Origin: Pontibaca salina
GTDB taxonomy: Bacteria > Pseudomonadota > Alphaproteobacteria > Rhodobacterales > Rhodobacteraceae
Direction: 5' to 3'
Length of the DNA stretch: 64,000 nt
Assembly (NCBI RefSeq): GCF_016307205.1
Contig: NZ_JAEIJD010000007.1
Coordinates: forward strand, 1-64,000
The notes under the pieces: generated by a model
Database searches by the model: none
What the model saw: the letters and a program-made list of their open reading frames with translations, nothing else
What the model was told of the DNA's origin: nothing
Shown here: positions 17,663 to 26,635 of the stretch, in pieces
Layout: every line of letters begins with the position of its first letter
Position numbering within the stretch: position 1 is the stretch's first letter
Translations under genes and position numbers: made by a program

Positions 17663-18628
17663 ATGTTGATGAAGGGCATTACCCTGCGCGGCCTTGAAGT
17701 GTTCGAGGCCTTGGCAGAAAGCGGTTCAGTGGCTCGGACCGCTGAAACCATCGGCCTTAGTCAGCCCGCCGTATCGCAGCAATTGAGCAATCTTGAACGC
17801 GCCGTCGGCACGGAACTCGTTGTCCGTGGCACGCGCCCCATGCGATTGACCCCAGCCGGACGCGGATTTTTACTGCGCACAACTGCGGCGCTCAGCGAAT
17901 TGCGTCTCGCCCAAGGCGAACTGACGGTGATGGATTTGTCGGATCTCAGCACGCTCAGCATCGGATTGATCGACGATTTCGATCATGATCTCACGCCACG
18001 CCTTGTCACTATTTTAGCTGACAACCTGTCGCGTTGTCGGTTCAAATTGATCACCGCGCCCAGTCTCGAAATCAGCGCCGCGATGCAGGAGCGCAAATTC
18101 CATATCGCTGTCGCCGCCAGCACCGGGCAATTGCTTAACGATGTCGTCGAATATCCGCTGCTCACCGATCCCTTCATTCTTGTTGCCCCGCGCGATGTCA
18201 TGAACACGCGAGAGCCGGTGATCGCCGATCTGACGCTGTTGCCGCTGTTGCGTTACACTGGGGAGCAGTTGATCGGACGCCAGATTGAAACCCACTTGAC
18301 GCGCGAAGGTCTGCATTTTGAAAACCGGTTCGAGGTCGGCAGCCATCTTGCGCTGATGGCAATGGTCGCGCGGCGTATCGGCTGGGCGATCACGACGCCA
18401 CTTGGCTATATGCGCGCCGCCCGGTTCCACGACAAGATCGAGGCCTTTCCCCTACCTTTTGCAGCGCTGTCCCGAACCATCTCGCTGTTTGCCGGGACGG
18501 ATTGGAACGAACATGTGCCACGCGACATCGCCCAAACCATGCGTCATCTACTGCAAAGCCAAATCATCGATCCGGCCCTAAGCCGCCTGCCCTGGCTCGC
18601 TGGGAATTTGCGCGTGATCAAGGCTTGA
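17663..18628 (+). CDS. LysR family transcriptional regulator
   Basis: This 321-residue regulator has the N-terminal winged helix-turn-helix typical of LysR proteins (about residues 6-65: LEVFEALAESGSVARTAETIGLSQPAVSQQLSNLE) and a periplasmic-binding-protein-like effector domain. There is no divergent target gene, unlike the classical LysR layout: the upstream gene runs in the same direction, and a sirtuin gene follows about 110 bases later on the same strand. A perfect inverted repeat precedes the start. The effector is unknown. ATG 17669 (third codon) is an alternative start. Confidence 0.92.
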   Translation: MLMKGITLRGLEVFEALAESGSVARTAETIGLSQPAVSQQLSNLERAVGTELVVRGTRPMRLTPAGRGFLLRTTAALSELRLAQGELTVMDLSDLSTLSIGLIDDFDHDLTPRLVTILADNLSRCRFKLITAPSLEISAAMQERKFHIAVAASTGQLLNDVVEYPLLTDPFILVAPRDVMNTREPVIADLTLLPLLRYTGEQLIGRQIETHLTREGLHFENRFEVGSHLALMAMVARRIGWAITTPLGYMRAARFHDKIEAFPLPFAALSRTISLFAGTDWNEHVPRDIAQTMRHLLQSQIIDPALSRLPWLAGNLRVIKA

Positions 18629-18739
18629 CCGGCCGTTGCGGATTTCGTTTTGCCAAAGAATGTTTCCGATAAATGACCGTTCTGGCCTATCCGCACCGTT
18701 TCCCCGAACTGTTCACTCACATCGCGAGGTGAGGCAAAA

Positions 18740-19438
18740 ATGACAAAGATTGTGATCCTGACCGGCGCCGGCATTTCGGCGGAAAGCGGGCTGGGGACAT
18801 TCCGCGATACAGACGGGCTGTGGTCACAGTACCGAATCGAAGACGTCGCCACCCCCGAGGCGTTTGCCCGCAATCCGGCTCTTGTACAGGCGTTCTATAA
18901 TCTGCGCCGTGATACTGCCGCCCGCGCCCAACCCAATGCCGCGCATCAGGCATTGGCCCGGCTGCAACGCGACTGGCGCGGAGACGTTGTGATCGTAACT
19001 CAGAATGTCGACTCCCTGCACGAGGTGGGCGGCGCAACCGATGTGCTGCACATGCATGGCACGCTGGCAGGCGCGCTTTGCGGTGCTTGCAATCACCGCT
19101 GGACCGCACCGCCATCGATGGCCCCCGATGAACCCTGCCCGGCCTGCGCGGCCCCTGCGGCGCGCCCCGATGTGGTCTGGTTCGGCGAAATGCCCTATCA
19201 CATGGACGAGATCCTGACCCATCTGGCCAGCGCCGATCTTTTCGCTTCCATCGGCACATCCGGAGAAGTCTATCCAGCGGCGGCTTTCGTGCAAGACGCA
19301 CACGCAAGCGGGGCGCGAACGATCGAACTCAATCTTGAGCCGTCCGCTGTGACATCCGCCTTTGACGACATCAGGATCGGCCCGGCGTCGGAAGCCGTGC
19401 CGCTCTGGGTCGACGAGCTTTTGCAAAAGCAAAACTGA
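18740..19438 (+). CDS. cobB: NAD-dependent protein deacylase, SIRT5/CobB-like sirtuin
   Basis: This 232-residue sirtuin removes acyl groups from lysines using NAD+. The motifs are complete: GAGISAESGLGTFRD (residues 9-23), TQNVDSLH (87-94), catalytic His106 in LHMHG, and zinc Cys114, 117, 133 and 136. Tyr53 and Arg56 (FYNLRRD) form the Y-x-x-R pair that binds negatively charged acyl groups, so desuccinylase/demalonylase activity is likely besides deacetylation. A GAGGTGAGG site lies just upstream. It follows the LysR gene; co-transcription is possible. Confidence 0.94.
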   Translation: MTKIVILTGAGISAESGLGTFRDTDGLWSQYRIEDVATPEAFARNPALVQAFYNLRRDTAARAQPNAAHQALARLQRDWRGDVVIVTQNVDSLHEVGGATDVLHMHGTLAGALCGACNHRWTAPPSMAPDEPCPACAAPAARPDVVWFGEMPYHMDEILTHLASADLFASIGTSGEVYPAAAFVQDAHASGARTIELNLEPSAVTSAFDDIRIGPASEAVPLWVDELLQKQN

Positions 19439-19440
19439 CA

Positions 19441-19464
19441 GGCCGGACGCCTCTGCGCCCGGCC
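19441..19464. terminator. Bidirectional terminator candidate, sirtuin / copper chaperone
   Basis: GGCCGG and CCGGCC pair, extended inward by CGC/GCG past one mismatch, around a CTCT loop. It begins two bases after the sirtuin stop and lies ahead of the convergent copper-chaperone stop. Confidence 0.5.
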
Positions 19465-19471
19465 ACCGGAA

Positions 19472-19954
19472 TCAGTGCTCCATCTTCATGTCGTGGTCCA
19501 TCCGATGGGGCTCACGCTCCAAATCGACGGGCACGTCAATTGCGATCTCGCCGCTGTTCTCAAAAACCAGCGTTAAGGGAACCAGTTTGCCCTGTTCCAG
19601 CGGCTGCGTCAGGCCCATGAACATGACATGGTCGCCGCCACGTCTCAAAGCATGGCTCTGTCCGGCCGGAAGCGGGAATCCCTCTGCAACCTCCAGCATC
19701 TTCATCACGCCATTGGCATCTTCTTGATGAGTGTGCAGTTCGACCCGCTCGGCAGTCTCTGACTGGACCCCGATCAGCCGGTCATCCTCTTCACCCTCGT
19801 TCTTCAGCACCATGAAGGCGGCAGCGCTGTGCGATGTGGGGGTGGAACTGCGGATATAAGCATCCTCCACCACGATGGATTGTTCGGCAAATGCGGCACC
19901 AGTTAAAGTGACTGCGGCAACGGCCGTGGCGGCAATAGTAGACTTGAAAGACAT
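19472..19954 (-). CDS. Copper chaperone PCu(A)C
   Basis: This 160-residue periplasmic copper chaperone would help deliver Cu(I) to the CuA/CuB sites of cytochrome oxidase. It has a signal peptide (cleavage after GAAFA) and the family's ligands arranged as His (VELHTH), Met (GVMKM), His and Met (GGDHVMFMGL). The C-terminus is His/Met-rich (HRMDHDMKMEH), which may add copper binding. AGGAA lies eight bases upstream of the ATG. A DUF2946-type gene lies just upstream on the same strand, a pairing seen in copper-handling loci. Confidence 0.92.
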   Translation of the reverse strand: MSFKSTIAATAVAAVTLTGAAFAEQSIVVEDAYIRSSTPTSHSAAAFMVLKNEGEEDDRLIGVQSETAERVELHTHQEDANGVMKMLEVAEGFPLPAGQSHALRRGGDHVMFMGLTQPLEQGKLVPLTLVFENSGEIAIDVPVDLEREPHRMDHDMKMEH

Positions 19955-19999
19955 CGCTTGTTTCCTTGGAATGGTCTGTATTTGTTGTGTAATGCAAAT

Positions 20000-20353
20000 T
20001 CAGACCAGTTCGGGCGGATCACGGGCGCGCCAGTTACTGGTGGAGCGGTTGTCGGCTGCCACCCCGTCTTGGCGGCCCGACATACGGGTCTCCCGCCCGA
20101 CCCATTGGGTGATTGTCTCCGGTGCCGCCAGCGCCACAATCAGCGACAAGGCGCCTTCCGGACAGAAATGTGGCGCTCCGCTAGGCTCGCCGTTCTCATC
20201 AAAATAGACCATCACCGGCCCGGTGCCAGTGCACAACTCCATCTGCCCCACCGGAGCGGGGGAAACGCGTGCGACGGCCAGGCTCTGGCTGGTCAGAACC
20301 AGCAAGAGGCCAAGCACAGCGGCAAAATATGGGCGAAACCGGCCAATCCTCAT
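20000..20353 (-). CDS. DUF2946-like small exported/membrane protein
   Basis: This 117-residue protein has an N-terminal hydrophobic segment (YFAAVLGLLLVLTSQSLAVA) that could be a signal peptide or anchor. It is followed by CTGTGPVMVYFDENGEPSGAPHFCPEGALSL, which matches the DUF2946 pattern of two cysteines around a short beta region. In most members the second site is CPDC or CPEC; here it is CPEG, so one Cys is lost. It lies 45 bases upstream of the copper chaperone and is probably its operon partner. Function unknown; a copper-related role is inferred from context. Confidence 0.75.
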   Translation of the reverse strand: MRIGRFRPYFAAVLGLLLVLTSQSLAVARVSPAPVGQMELCTGTGPVMVYFDENGEPSGAPHFCPEGALSLIVALAAPETITQWVGRETRMSGRQDGVAADNRSTSNWRARDPPELV

Positions 20354-20394
20354 GGCTCCGGCATACCCACCAGAAATGGATCCAACAAGCGCAA

Positions 20395-20420
20395 ACAGCC
20401 CCGCGTTACCGCGAGGCTGT
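20395..20420 (-). terminator. rpmB terminator candidate
   Basis: ACAGCC/GGCTGT and CGCG/CGCG form a ten-base-pair stem with one internal mismatch and a four-base loop. On the minus strand it follows the rpmB stop by 24 bases and is followed by TTTGCGCTT. Confidence 0.55.
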
Positions 20421-20444
20421 AAATTCCGTCAAAATGAATCGCGA

Positions 20445-20732
20445 TCAGGCTGCAGCGGCTGCCTTGGCGATCTCTTTCTTCACCTTCAGCGCATTGGCCG
20501 AAAGCTCTTCGTCCCGGGCCTTGGCAAGAAACAGATCCAACCCGCCGCGGTGATCGACGCTGCGCAGCGCCGCAGCCGAGATCCGCAGTTTGATGCCACG
20601 ACCCAGCGTTTCCGACTGCAACGTGACCTCGTTGAGGTTCGGCAGAAAACGGCGTCTGGTCTTGTTGTTGGCATGGCTGACATTATTGCCGGTCATCGGC
20701 CCTTTTCCGGTCAGTTCGCAACGGCGCGACAT
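20445..20732 (-). CDS. rpmB: Large ribosomal subunit protein bL28
   Basis: This is ribosomal protein L28. The 95-residue sequence opens with the family signature [29 protein letters not shown] and has the conserved [17 protein letters not shown] region. It is somewhat longer than the 78-residue E. coli protein, with an Ala-rich tail as is typical of alphaproteobacteria. Start ATG 20732 is supported by AAAGGA upstream. It is monocistronic here; rpmG is not adjacent. Confidence 0.97.
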   Translation of the reverse strand: MSRRCELTGKGPMTGNNVSHANNKTRRRFLPNLNEVTLQSETLGRGIKLRISAAALRSVDHRGGLDLFLAKARDEELSANALKVKKEIAKAAAAA

Positions 20733-20889
20733 GTGATCATCCTTTGTCTGGCGGCACTGGCCGGATGCCTTGTGCCAAAATAACGTGGGCCGGGGCACCC
20801 GCCAGCGCCCCGAAACTTATTTCATGCCTTTAGGCGGAATCGCCCATCGGGTCAAGCGGCTTCGCCCACATAAGCTCTGGTTCGCAGCT

Positions 20890-20920
20890 GCTTCTTTCTG
20901 GTTGCCAAATACCCTGGGGG
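20890..20920 (+). repeat. Dispersed gene-end repeat, subtype 2 (copy 2)
   Basis: This begins GCTTCTTTCTGGTTGCC, continues AAATACCC and ends TGGGGG. The first 15 bases are identical to the copy at 42649-42684. It is followed by a GATCGCC/GGCGATG hairpin that overlaps the last codons of meaB. Confidence 0.65.
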
Positions 20921-20928
20921 GATCGCCG

Positions 20929-21933
20929 TCAGGCGATGGGGGCCGCGCCCCCCGCCCCCGTTTCGCGCAGTCCGTCCAGCATCTTTTGCGCCCCGGCGCT
21001 TGGCGCAAGCTCGCCCCGGGCCACCGCCTCGGCCAGATCCTGCATATGTCGCCGCGCCGCGGGCGCCTCAAGCTGCGCCAGCAAGGCATTGCGCACATCT
21101 TCCGCGAACCAGTACCGCGCCTGTTCGGCGCGGCGCGTCTCCCAGAACTTGTTGTCCTTGCGCCAGTCCGCCAGCGCCATCATTTCCTCCCAAGCTGCTT
21201 GCAATCCGCTTTTTTCGATCGCCGAGACCATCAGTGCTTTTGGAAAACCTTCGGGGTCTTGCGGACGCTTGCGCAGCAGGCGCAACGCACCAGCATAATC
21301 GCTGCGGGTACGCGCCGCTGCGGCTTTCAGATCACCATCGGCCTTATTGACCAGAATCAGATCGGCCATCTCCATGATCCCGCGTTTGACGCCCTGCAAC
21401 TCGTCGCCGCCCGCAGGTGCCAAAAGCAACAGAAACAAATCGGAAATTTCCGCCACCACGGTTTCGGACTGGCCCACCCCGACGGTTTCGATCAGCACCG
21501 CGTCAAATCCCGCCGCCTCACACAGCGCCACGGCCTCGCGGGTGCGGCGCGCGATACCGCCCAGATGAGTCTGGCTTGGCGATGGGCGGATGAATGCCTG
21601 CGGATCGCGCGACAGCCGTTCCATCCGCGTCTTATCCCCCAGAATCGATCCGCCGGTGCGGGCCGAACTGGGATCGACCGCCAGAACCGCGACCCGCTTG
21701 CCCTGTCCGGTCAGGTAGAGTCCAAAGGCTTCGATGAAGGTCGATTTGCCGACTCCGGGCGTGCCTGACAATCCGATTCGCATCGCTTGGCGTCCGGATA
21801 CGTTCAATTGATCCAACAGCGCAGCCGCCTGCTCGCGGTGGTCTGCACGCCCGCTTTCCACCAGCGTGATGGCCCGGGCCAACGCGCGCCGCTCGCCGCT
21901 CAGCACCCGCTTTGCCAGTTCCGAAATCTCCAT
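20929..21933 (-). CDS. meaB: Methylmalonyl-CoA mutase-associated GTPase MeaB
   Basis: MeaB (also annotated ArgK) is a G3E-type GTPase that protects and reloads the adenosylcobalamin cofactor of methylmalonyl-CoA mutase. The 334-residue protein has Walker A SGTPGVGKST (about residues 56-65), DPSS and the switch sequence ETVGVGQSE, and NKADGD as the guanine-specificity motif. No mutase gene lies in the window, so it acts with an enzyme encoded elsewhere. The neighbouring hrpB gene is divergent. Confidence 0.95.
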   Translation of the reverse strand: MEISELAKRVLSGERRALARAITLVESGRADHREQAAALLDQLNVSGRQAMRIGLSGTPGVGKSTFIEAFGLYLTGQGKRVAVLAVDPSSARTGGSILGDKTRMERLSRDPQAFIRPSPSQTHLGGIARRTREAVALCEAAGFDAVLIETVGVGQSETVVAEISDLFLLLLAPAGGDELQGVKRGIMEMADLILVNKADGDLKAAAARTRSDYAGALRLLRKRPQDPEGFPKALMVSAIEKSGLQAAWEEMMALADWRKDNKFWETRRAEQARYWFAEDVRNALLAQLEAPAARRHMQDLAEAVARGELAPSAGAQKMLDGLRETGAGGAAPIA

Positions 21934-22046
21934 GCTCTGTCCCGCCGTTTCTGCCCATCAATCGCGCGCAGATTTGCGCGGGTCGCGGGTCAATGTCCAG
22001 ACCAACCCGGCTGGACGCGGCAGCTCTCTTTGACGATAAGACGCGG

Positions 22047-24506
22047 ATGGCCACCAAACTGCCCATCGATGACGCCCTGCCCGATCTGATCGCCGCGCTG
22101 CGCTGCCACAGTCGCGCGGTATTGCAAGCCCCGCCGGGCGCAGGCAAGACCACGCGGGTTCCGCTGGCGCTGCTTGCTGCGGGACTGCTGCCCAAGGGCC
22201 AGCGCTTGCTGATGCTCGAGCCCCGCCGCCTGGCCGCCCGCGCCGCCGCCGAGCGGATGGCCGAAACGCTGGATGAGCAGCCCGGCCAGACCGTCGGTTA
22301 CCGAATTCGCGGCGCGTCCAAAGTCTCGCCCGAGACCCGAATCGAAGTGGTCACCGAAGGTATCTTGACGCGGATGTTGCAAGATCGCCCGGACCTGCCC
22401 GGCGTGGGCTGCGTGATCTTTGACGAATTTCACGAACGTTCACTCAATGCCGATCTGGGGCTGGCGCTGTGCCTTGAGGTGGCGGGCGCGCTGCGCGACG
22501 ATCTGAACCTGCTGGTGATGTCGGCCACTTTGGATAGCGGCCCGGTGGCCGCCTTGATGGATGCGCCACTGGTCACCTCAGAGGGGCGCGCCTATCCGGT
22601 AAAGACCCTCTGGCGCGATCAGCCGCTTGCGCCGGGGCCGCGCTGGCTTGAGGCGCTGATCGACCTTGTGGCGCAGGCTGAATCCGAAACCAGGGCCATC
22701 GGCGGTGGGATCTTGGTGTTCCTGCCCGGCGAGGGCGAGATCCGGCGCGCCGAAGCCGCCCTCGCCGCCCGCCTTCCCGATAGCTGCACGATTCGGCCGC
22801 TGTTTGGCGCGATGCCGTTCGCGGCCCAGCGCGCCGCCATTGCGCCGGAAAAAAAGGGGCGCAAGGTGGTGCTGGCCACGGCCATTGCTGAAACCTCTTT
22901 GACGATCCCGGATATTCGCGTGGTCGTCGATGCCGGTCAGGCCCGGCGTGCGCGGTTTGATCCCGGATCAGGGATGTCCCGTCTGGTGACCGAAAGGGTC
23001 AGCCGTGCGGAGGCGACGCAGCGCGCCGGGCGTGCGGGCCGCGTCGCCGAGGGTTTGTGTTATCGGCTTTGGTCACGCGGACAGGACGGTGCCCTACCCG
23101 CCTTTCCCCCCGCCGAAATTGAGGCCGCTGATCTGACCGCATTGGCGTTGGAGCTTGCGCTGTGGGGCGCGGCGCCTGGCGACCTGCCGTTTCTTACCCC
23201 GCCCCCCGACAAGGCGATGCGCGAAGCGCGCGGTTTGCTGGCATTGCTGGGCGCTTTGGACAATCAGGAGCGCATCACCGAACACGGGCGGGCGTTGGCC
23301 GCGCTGCCGCTGCATCCGCGGCTGGCACATATGCTGAGAATAGCCGGAGCACAGGCCGCGCCGCTGGCCGCCCTGCTGGCCGAGCGCGATCCGCTGCGCG
23401 GTGCACCGGCCGATTTGCTGCTGCGCCTTTCGGCCTTGCGCGACCCGCGCAAATTTTCCCGCGAACGGCCGTTTCAGGCGAACGCCGGCACCTTGACCCA
23501 TATCCGCGCCGAAGCGGCCCGCCTGCGCAAGCAGAGCAATCCCCGCAATCGAGAGGCGCTGAGTCCCGCCGCCATGGCCGCCATGGCCTATCCCGATCGC
23601 ATCGGCCAGCGCCGCAAGGGGGACGCGCCACGCTATGTGCTGTCCGGTGGCAAGGGCGCGGTCTTGCGTGCCGGCGATAGTTTAGCCGCAGCGCCATATT
23701 TGGTGGCGACCGACCTTGACGGCGATCGGCGTGAAGCAACAATCCGCATCGCGGCGCAGATCAGCGAGGCCGAGATACGCGATTTGTTCGCGGATCGCAT
23801 CGCGTGGCATGACATCTGTGAATGGTCGCGCCGCGACAACCGGGTGATCGCGCGCCGACAAGAACGCTTTGGCGCCCTGATCCTGAGCGACCAGACTTGG
23901 AGCGACGCCCCCGATGAGGCGATTGCCCGCGCCATGCTGGATGGTGTGCGCGAACTGGGCCTGCATCTTCGCGGCCCTGCGGCCCGTCTGGCGGCACGGG
24001 TCGAATTGGTCCGCGCCGAAGGGCATGATCTGCCTGTTTTCTCGCCTTCAGGGCTGATGGTGGAGCTGGAACAATGGCTGCTGCCCTATCTGGGCACTGT
24101 GCGCAGTGCCGCGGACTGGAAGGCTTTTGACCTGTTGCCGGCACTGCAATCACGGCTGAACTGGGAACAGATGCAACGCATTGATACCAGCGCGCCTGCC
24201 CATTTCGCGACCCCGCTGGGGCGGCGCGTGCCAATCGATTACAGCTCGGACGCGCCCGAGATCGCCTTACGATTGCAAGAACTGTTCGGCGTTACCCGCC
24301 ACCCCACAGCCGCAGGGGTTCCGCTGAAGATCACCTTGCTGTCGCCGGCGCAGCGCCCGGTTCAGGTCACCCGCGATCTGCCGGGGTTTTGGACCGGATC
24401 CTATAGTGATGTGCGCAAGGACATGCGGGCGCGCTATCCCAAACATCCCTGGCCCGAAGACCCGACACAGGCGGATCCGACCTTGCGTACCAAACGGCGC
24501 AGTTAG
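22047..24506 (+). CDS. hrpB: ATP-dependent helicase HrpB
   Basis: This 819-residue DEAH-box helicase of the HrpB family matches the usual length (about 820). It has Walker A APPGAGKTT (residues 28-36), DEFH as the DEAH variant (FDEFHERS), SATL (motif III), and QRAGRAGR (motif VI). A C-terminal HrpB-specific region ends in the conserved HPWPEDP segment. The physiological RNA target of HrpB is not well defined. ATG 22047 (MATKLPIDDALPDL) matches homologues; the frame is open 45 codons further upstream without support. Confidence 0.95.
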   Translation: MATKLPIDDALPDLIAALRCHSRAVLQAPPGAGKTTRVPLALLAAGLLPKGQRLLMLEPRRLAARAAAERMAETLDEQPGQTVGYRIRGASKVSPETRIEVVTEGILTRMLQDRPDLPGVGCVIFDEFHERSLNADLGLALCLEVAGALRDDLNLLVMSATLDSGPVAALMDAPLVTSEGRAYPVKTLWRDQPLAPGPRWLEALIDLVAQAESETRAIGGGILVFLPGEGEIRRAEAALAARLPDSCTIRPLFGAMPFAAQRAAIAPEKKGRKVVLATAIAETSLTIPDIRVVVDAGQARRARFDPGSGMSRLVTERVSRAEATQRAGRAGRVAEGLCYRLWSRGQDGALPAFPPAEIEAADLTALALELALWGAAPGDLPFLTPPPDKAMREARGLLALLGALDNQERITEHGRALAALPLHPRLAHMLRIAGAQAAPLAALLAERDPLRGAPADLLLRLSALRDPRKFSRERPFQANAGTLTHIRAEAARLRKQSNPRNREALSPAAMAAMAYPDRIGQRRKGDAPRYVLSGGKGAVLRAGDSLAAAPYLVATDLDGDRREATIRIAAQISEAEIRDLFADRIAWHDICEWSRRDNRVIARRQERFGALILSDQTWSDAPDEAIARAMLDGVRELGLHLRGPAARLAARVELVRAEGHDLPVFSPSGLMVELEQWLLPYLGTVRSAADWKAFDLLPALQSRLNWEQMQRIDTSAPAHFATPLGRRVPIDYSSDAPEIALRLQELFGVTRHPTAAGVPLKITLLSPAQRPVQVTRDLPGFWTGSYSDVRKDMRARYPKHPWPEDPTQADPTLRTKRRS

Positions 24507-24530
24507 ATCGGCTTTCTCCGCGCGGCCGCT

Positions 24531-25928
24531 CTATTTCTCCGGCCAATTACCGTGATGCTGGCCCGGTCTGTCGATCCGTCCAAACCCGTGCGCCCCGAAC
24601 ACATCCCGCTGCGCCTGAATCAGGTTCGCAGTGCCGCGCGCGTGGCGGATGCTGTCATACCACGCCAAGCCAGCCGATAATGCCGGTACCGCAAGCCCTA
24701 TCCCAAGTGCTGCCGTCACAACCGTGCGCAGCGCGCTGATATTGTCGCCCAGCATGGCACGCAAAGGATCGGCCAGAAGCAGCGGCGGGTCGGCCCGCAA
24801 AGCCACCGTAAAATCGTTCAGTAGTTCGGAGCGGATGATACATCCAGCGCGCCAGATTTCGGCAATCCTGGCCAGATCGAGCGCCCAGTCGAATTCGCGC
24901 GAGGCCGCAGCCAACACTTCGAAACCCTGCATAAGTGCAATGATCCGCCCCGCAAGCAGCGCGTGTTCCAACTCTTCTGGGGTGGGCAGATCGCTGGCCC
25001 CTGCCCCCGCAGGCAGCAACGGTGCCGCCATTTCACGGAGATCCTTTTGCGCCGACCAGGCACGCGCGCCCACCGCCGCCTCGATGGTGCTGGCGGACTG
25101 GCCCAGCTTCAGTGCTTCGATCACGGTCCAGCGCCCGGTTCCCTTCTGTCCAGCCACATCCGCGATCACATCCACCATGGGATGTCCGGTTTCTGAATCG
25201 GACACCGACAACACCAGCGCGGTGATTTCGATCAGATAACTGTGCAGCGGCCCCCGGCTCCAATCCGAAAAAAGGGTCGCGATCCGGCCGGCGGACCAAT
25301 CTGCTCCATCGCGCAGCAGACCGTAAACTTCCGCGATCATCTGCATGTCGGCATATTCGATGCCGTTATGGACGGTTTTCACAAAATGTCCGGCCCCGTC
25401 CGGCCCGACGCGGGCAACGCATGGATCGCCCTGATAGTGCGCGGCGATGGTCTCGAAAATCGGGCGCAGCCGTGACCAGCTTTGCGCGCTACCGCCAAAC
25501 ATCATGGACGGGCCATGCCGCGCGCCCGCTGCCCCGCCCGACACCCCCAGCCCGACATAGTGCAGCCCTGCGTCGCTCAGGGACGCCGCACGCCGGTTGG
25601 TGTCGTTAAAATCCGCATTGCCCGCGTCGATGATCGTATCGCCCGGCGCAAGCAGCGGCGCGATCTTTGCGATCACCTTATCTAACGGAGCGCCGGAGGG
25701 AATCATGAACAGCACCACCCGAGGTCTCGCCAGCGCCGCGATAAAGTTCTCGACCGTGTCGGCCCCGGTCAGATTGGCCGCCAGGCTGCCGGCCCGCTGC
25801 AGGAAGGGGGCGATCCAGTCTGCCTCGCGGTTGGCCACCGCTACCGTGATCCCGTGTCCGGCCAAATTCAGCGCCAGTGCACTGCCCATTGTCCCCAGAC
25901 CGTAGATCCCGATTTGTGCTGTAGGCAT
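24531..25928 (-). CDS. gnd: 6-phosphogluconate dehydrogenase (decarboxylating)
   Basis: This enzyme oxidises 6-phosphogluconate to ribulose 5-phosphate and CO2 in the pentose phosphate pathway. The 465-residue sequence has the N-terminal Rossmann motif GIYGLGTMGSALALN, the catalytic Lys in HFVKTVHNGIEY and the conserved GTGRWTVIEA. ATG 25928 is chosen because the Rossmann strand begins a few residues later; GAGG lies four bases upstream. Rpe, which acts on its product, is encoded at 33 kb but not in the same operon. Convergent with hrpB. Confidence 0.93.
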   Translation of the reverse strand: MPTAQIGIYGLGTMGSALALNLAGHGITVAVANREADWIAPFLQRAGSLAANLTGADTVENFIAALARPRVVLFMIPSGAPLDKVIAKIAPLLAPGDTIIDAGNADFNDTNRRAASLSDAGLHYVGLGVSGGAAGARHGPSMMFGGSAQSWSRLRPIFETIAAHYQGDPCVARVGPDGAGHFVKTVHNGIEYADMQMIAEVYGLLRDGADWSAGRIATLFSDWSRGPLHSYLIEITALVLSVSDSETGHPMVDVIADVAGQKGTGRWTVIEALKLGQSASTIEAAVGARAWSAQKDLREMAAPLLPAGAGASDLPTPEELEHALLAGRIIALMQGFEVLAAASREFDWALDLARIAEIWRAGCIIRSELLNDFTVALRADPPLLLADPLRAMLGDNISALRTVVTAALGIGLAVPALSAGLAWYDSIRHARGTANLIQAQRDVFGAHGFGRIDRPGQHHGNWPEK

Positions 25929-26064
25929 CTGTCTGTCCTCGCTGGCTGGCATTACGAGCCTATGGTAAAGTCGCACATAAACAAGGGTGCACAGGGTTTG
26001 GCATTTGACTCGAACTGGTTTAGTGTCATGTCAAGTAATAATAACAAAACAGGCAGCTTGAACA

Positions 26065-26538
26065 ATGACCGGAGCTTTGAAGAAGGCTTGGACTGAAATG
26101 GTCCTTCCCCTGATCCAGCGACCCAAGCGGGTCCAGGTGGCGGCGCTGTGTTATCGTGTCGATGACACCGGCGAAAAGGTGCTGCTGATCACCAGCCGGG
26201 GCTCCGGGCGCTGGATCTTGCCCAAGGGTTGGCCCATCGACGGGCTGAACGGGGCCGAGGCGGCCCTGCAGGAGGCTTGGGAAGAGGCCGGAGTGAAAAA
26301 AGCCGAAATCGACAACAAGGCCATCGGCCAATACGAGTTCGTAAAAGGCATGGACACCGGCGGTGAAGTGCCCGTGCGCACCCATGTATATCTTGCTCGG
26401 GTGCACAAGCTTGCCGACGATTACCCCGAGGTTTCCGAGCGCAAGCGCAAATGGGTCACCCCTGCCGAAGCTGCCAAAATGGTCGATGAGCCGGGCCTGC
26501 GAAAAATCCTGCGCGATCTGCAATTGGGCAACGGGTAA
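26065..26538 (+). CDS. NUDIX hydrolase with an atypical Nudix box
   Basis: This 157-residue NUDIX-fold protein resembles the group annotated as diphosphoinositol-polyphosphate-phosphohydrolase-like, with the signature LPKGWPIDGLNGAEAAL followed by QEAWEEAGV. The catalytic EExG core is intact, but the leading Glu of the box is Leu and the Arg before the first core Glu is Gln. This variant recurs in alphaproteobacterial relatives. The substrate is unknown; nucleoside or inositol polyphosphates are typical. It lies upstream of the phosphate transporter on the same strand, which may or may not be meaningful. Confidence 0.88.
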   Translation: MTGALKKAWTEMVLPLIQRPKRVQVAALCYRVDDTGEKVLLITSRGSGRWILPKGWPIDGLNGAEAALQEAWEEAGVKKAEIDNKAIGQYEFVKGMDTGGEVPVRTHVYLARVHKLADDYPEVSERKRKWVTPAEAAKMVDEPGLRKILRDLQLGNG

Positions 26539-26635
26539 AACTTGGCGTGCGGCAATTCATTGCACTGGCGCCAGCGAAGGCTTAGACGCGCCTTTGGGGA
26601 TCACAATGGATTCTTGATGTAGAGGCAACAAGCCT

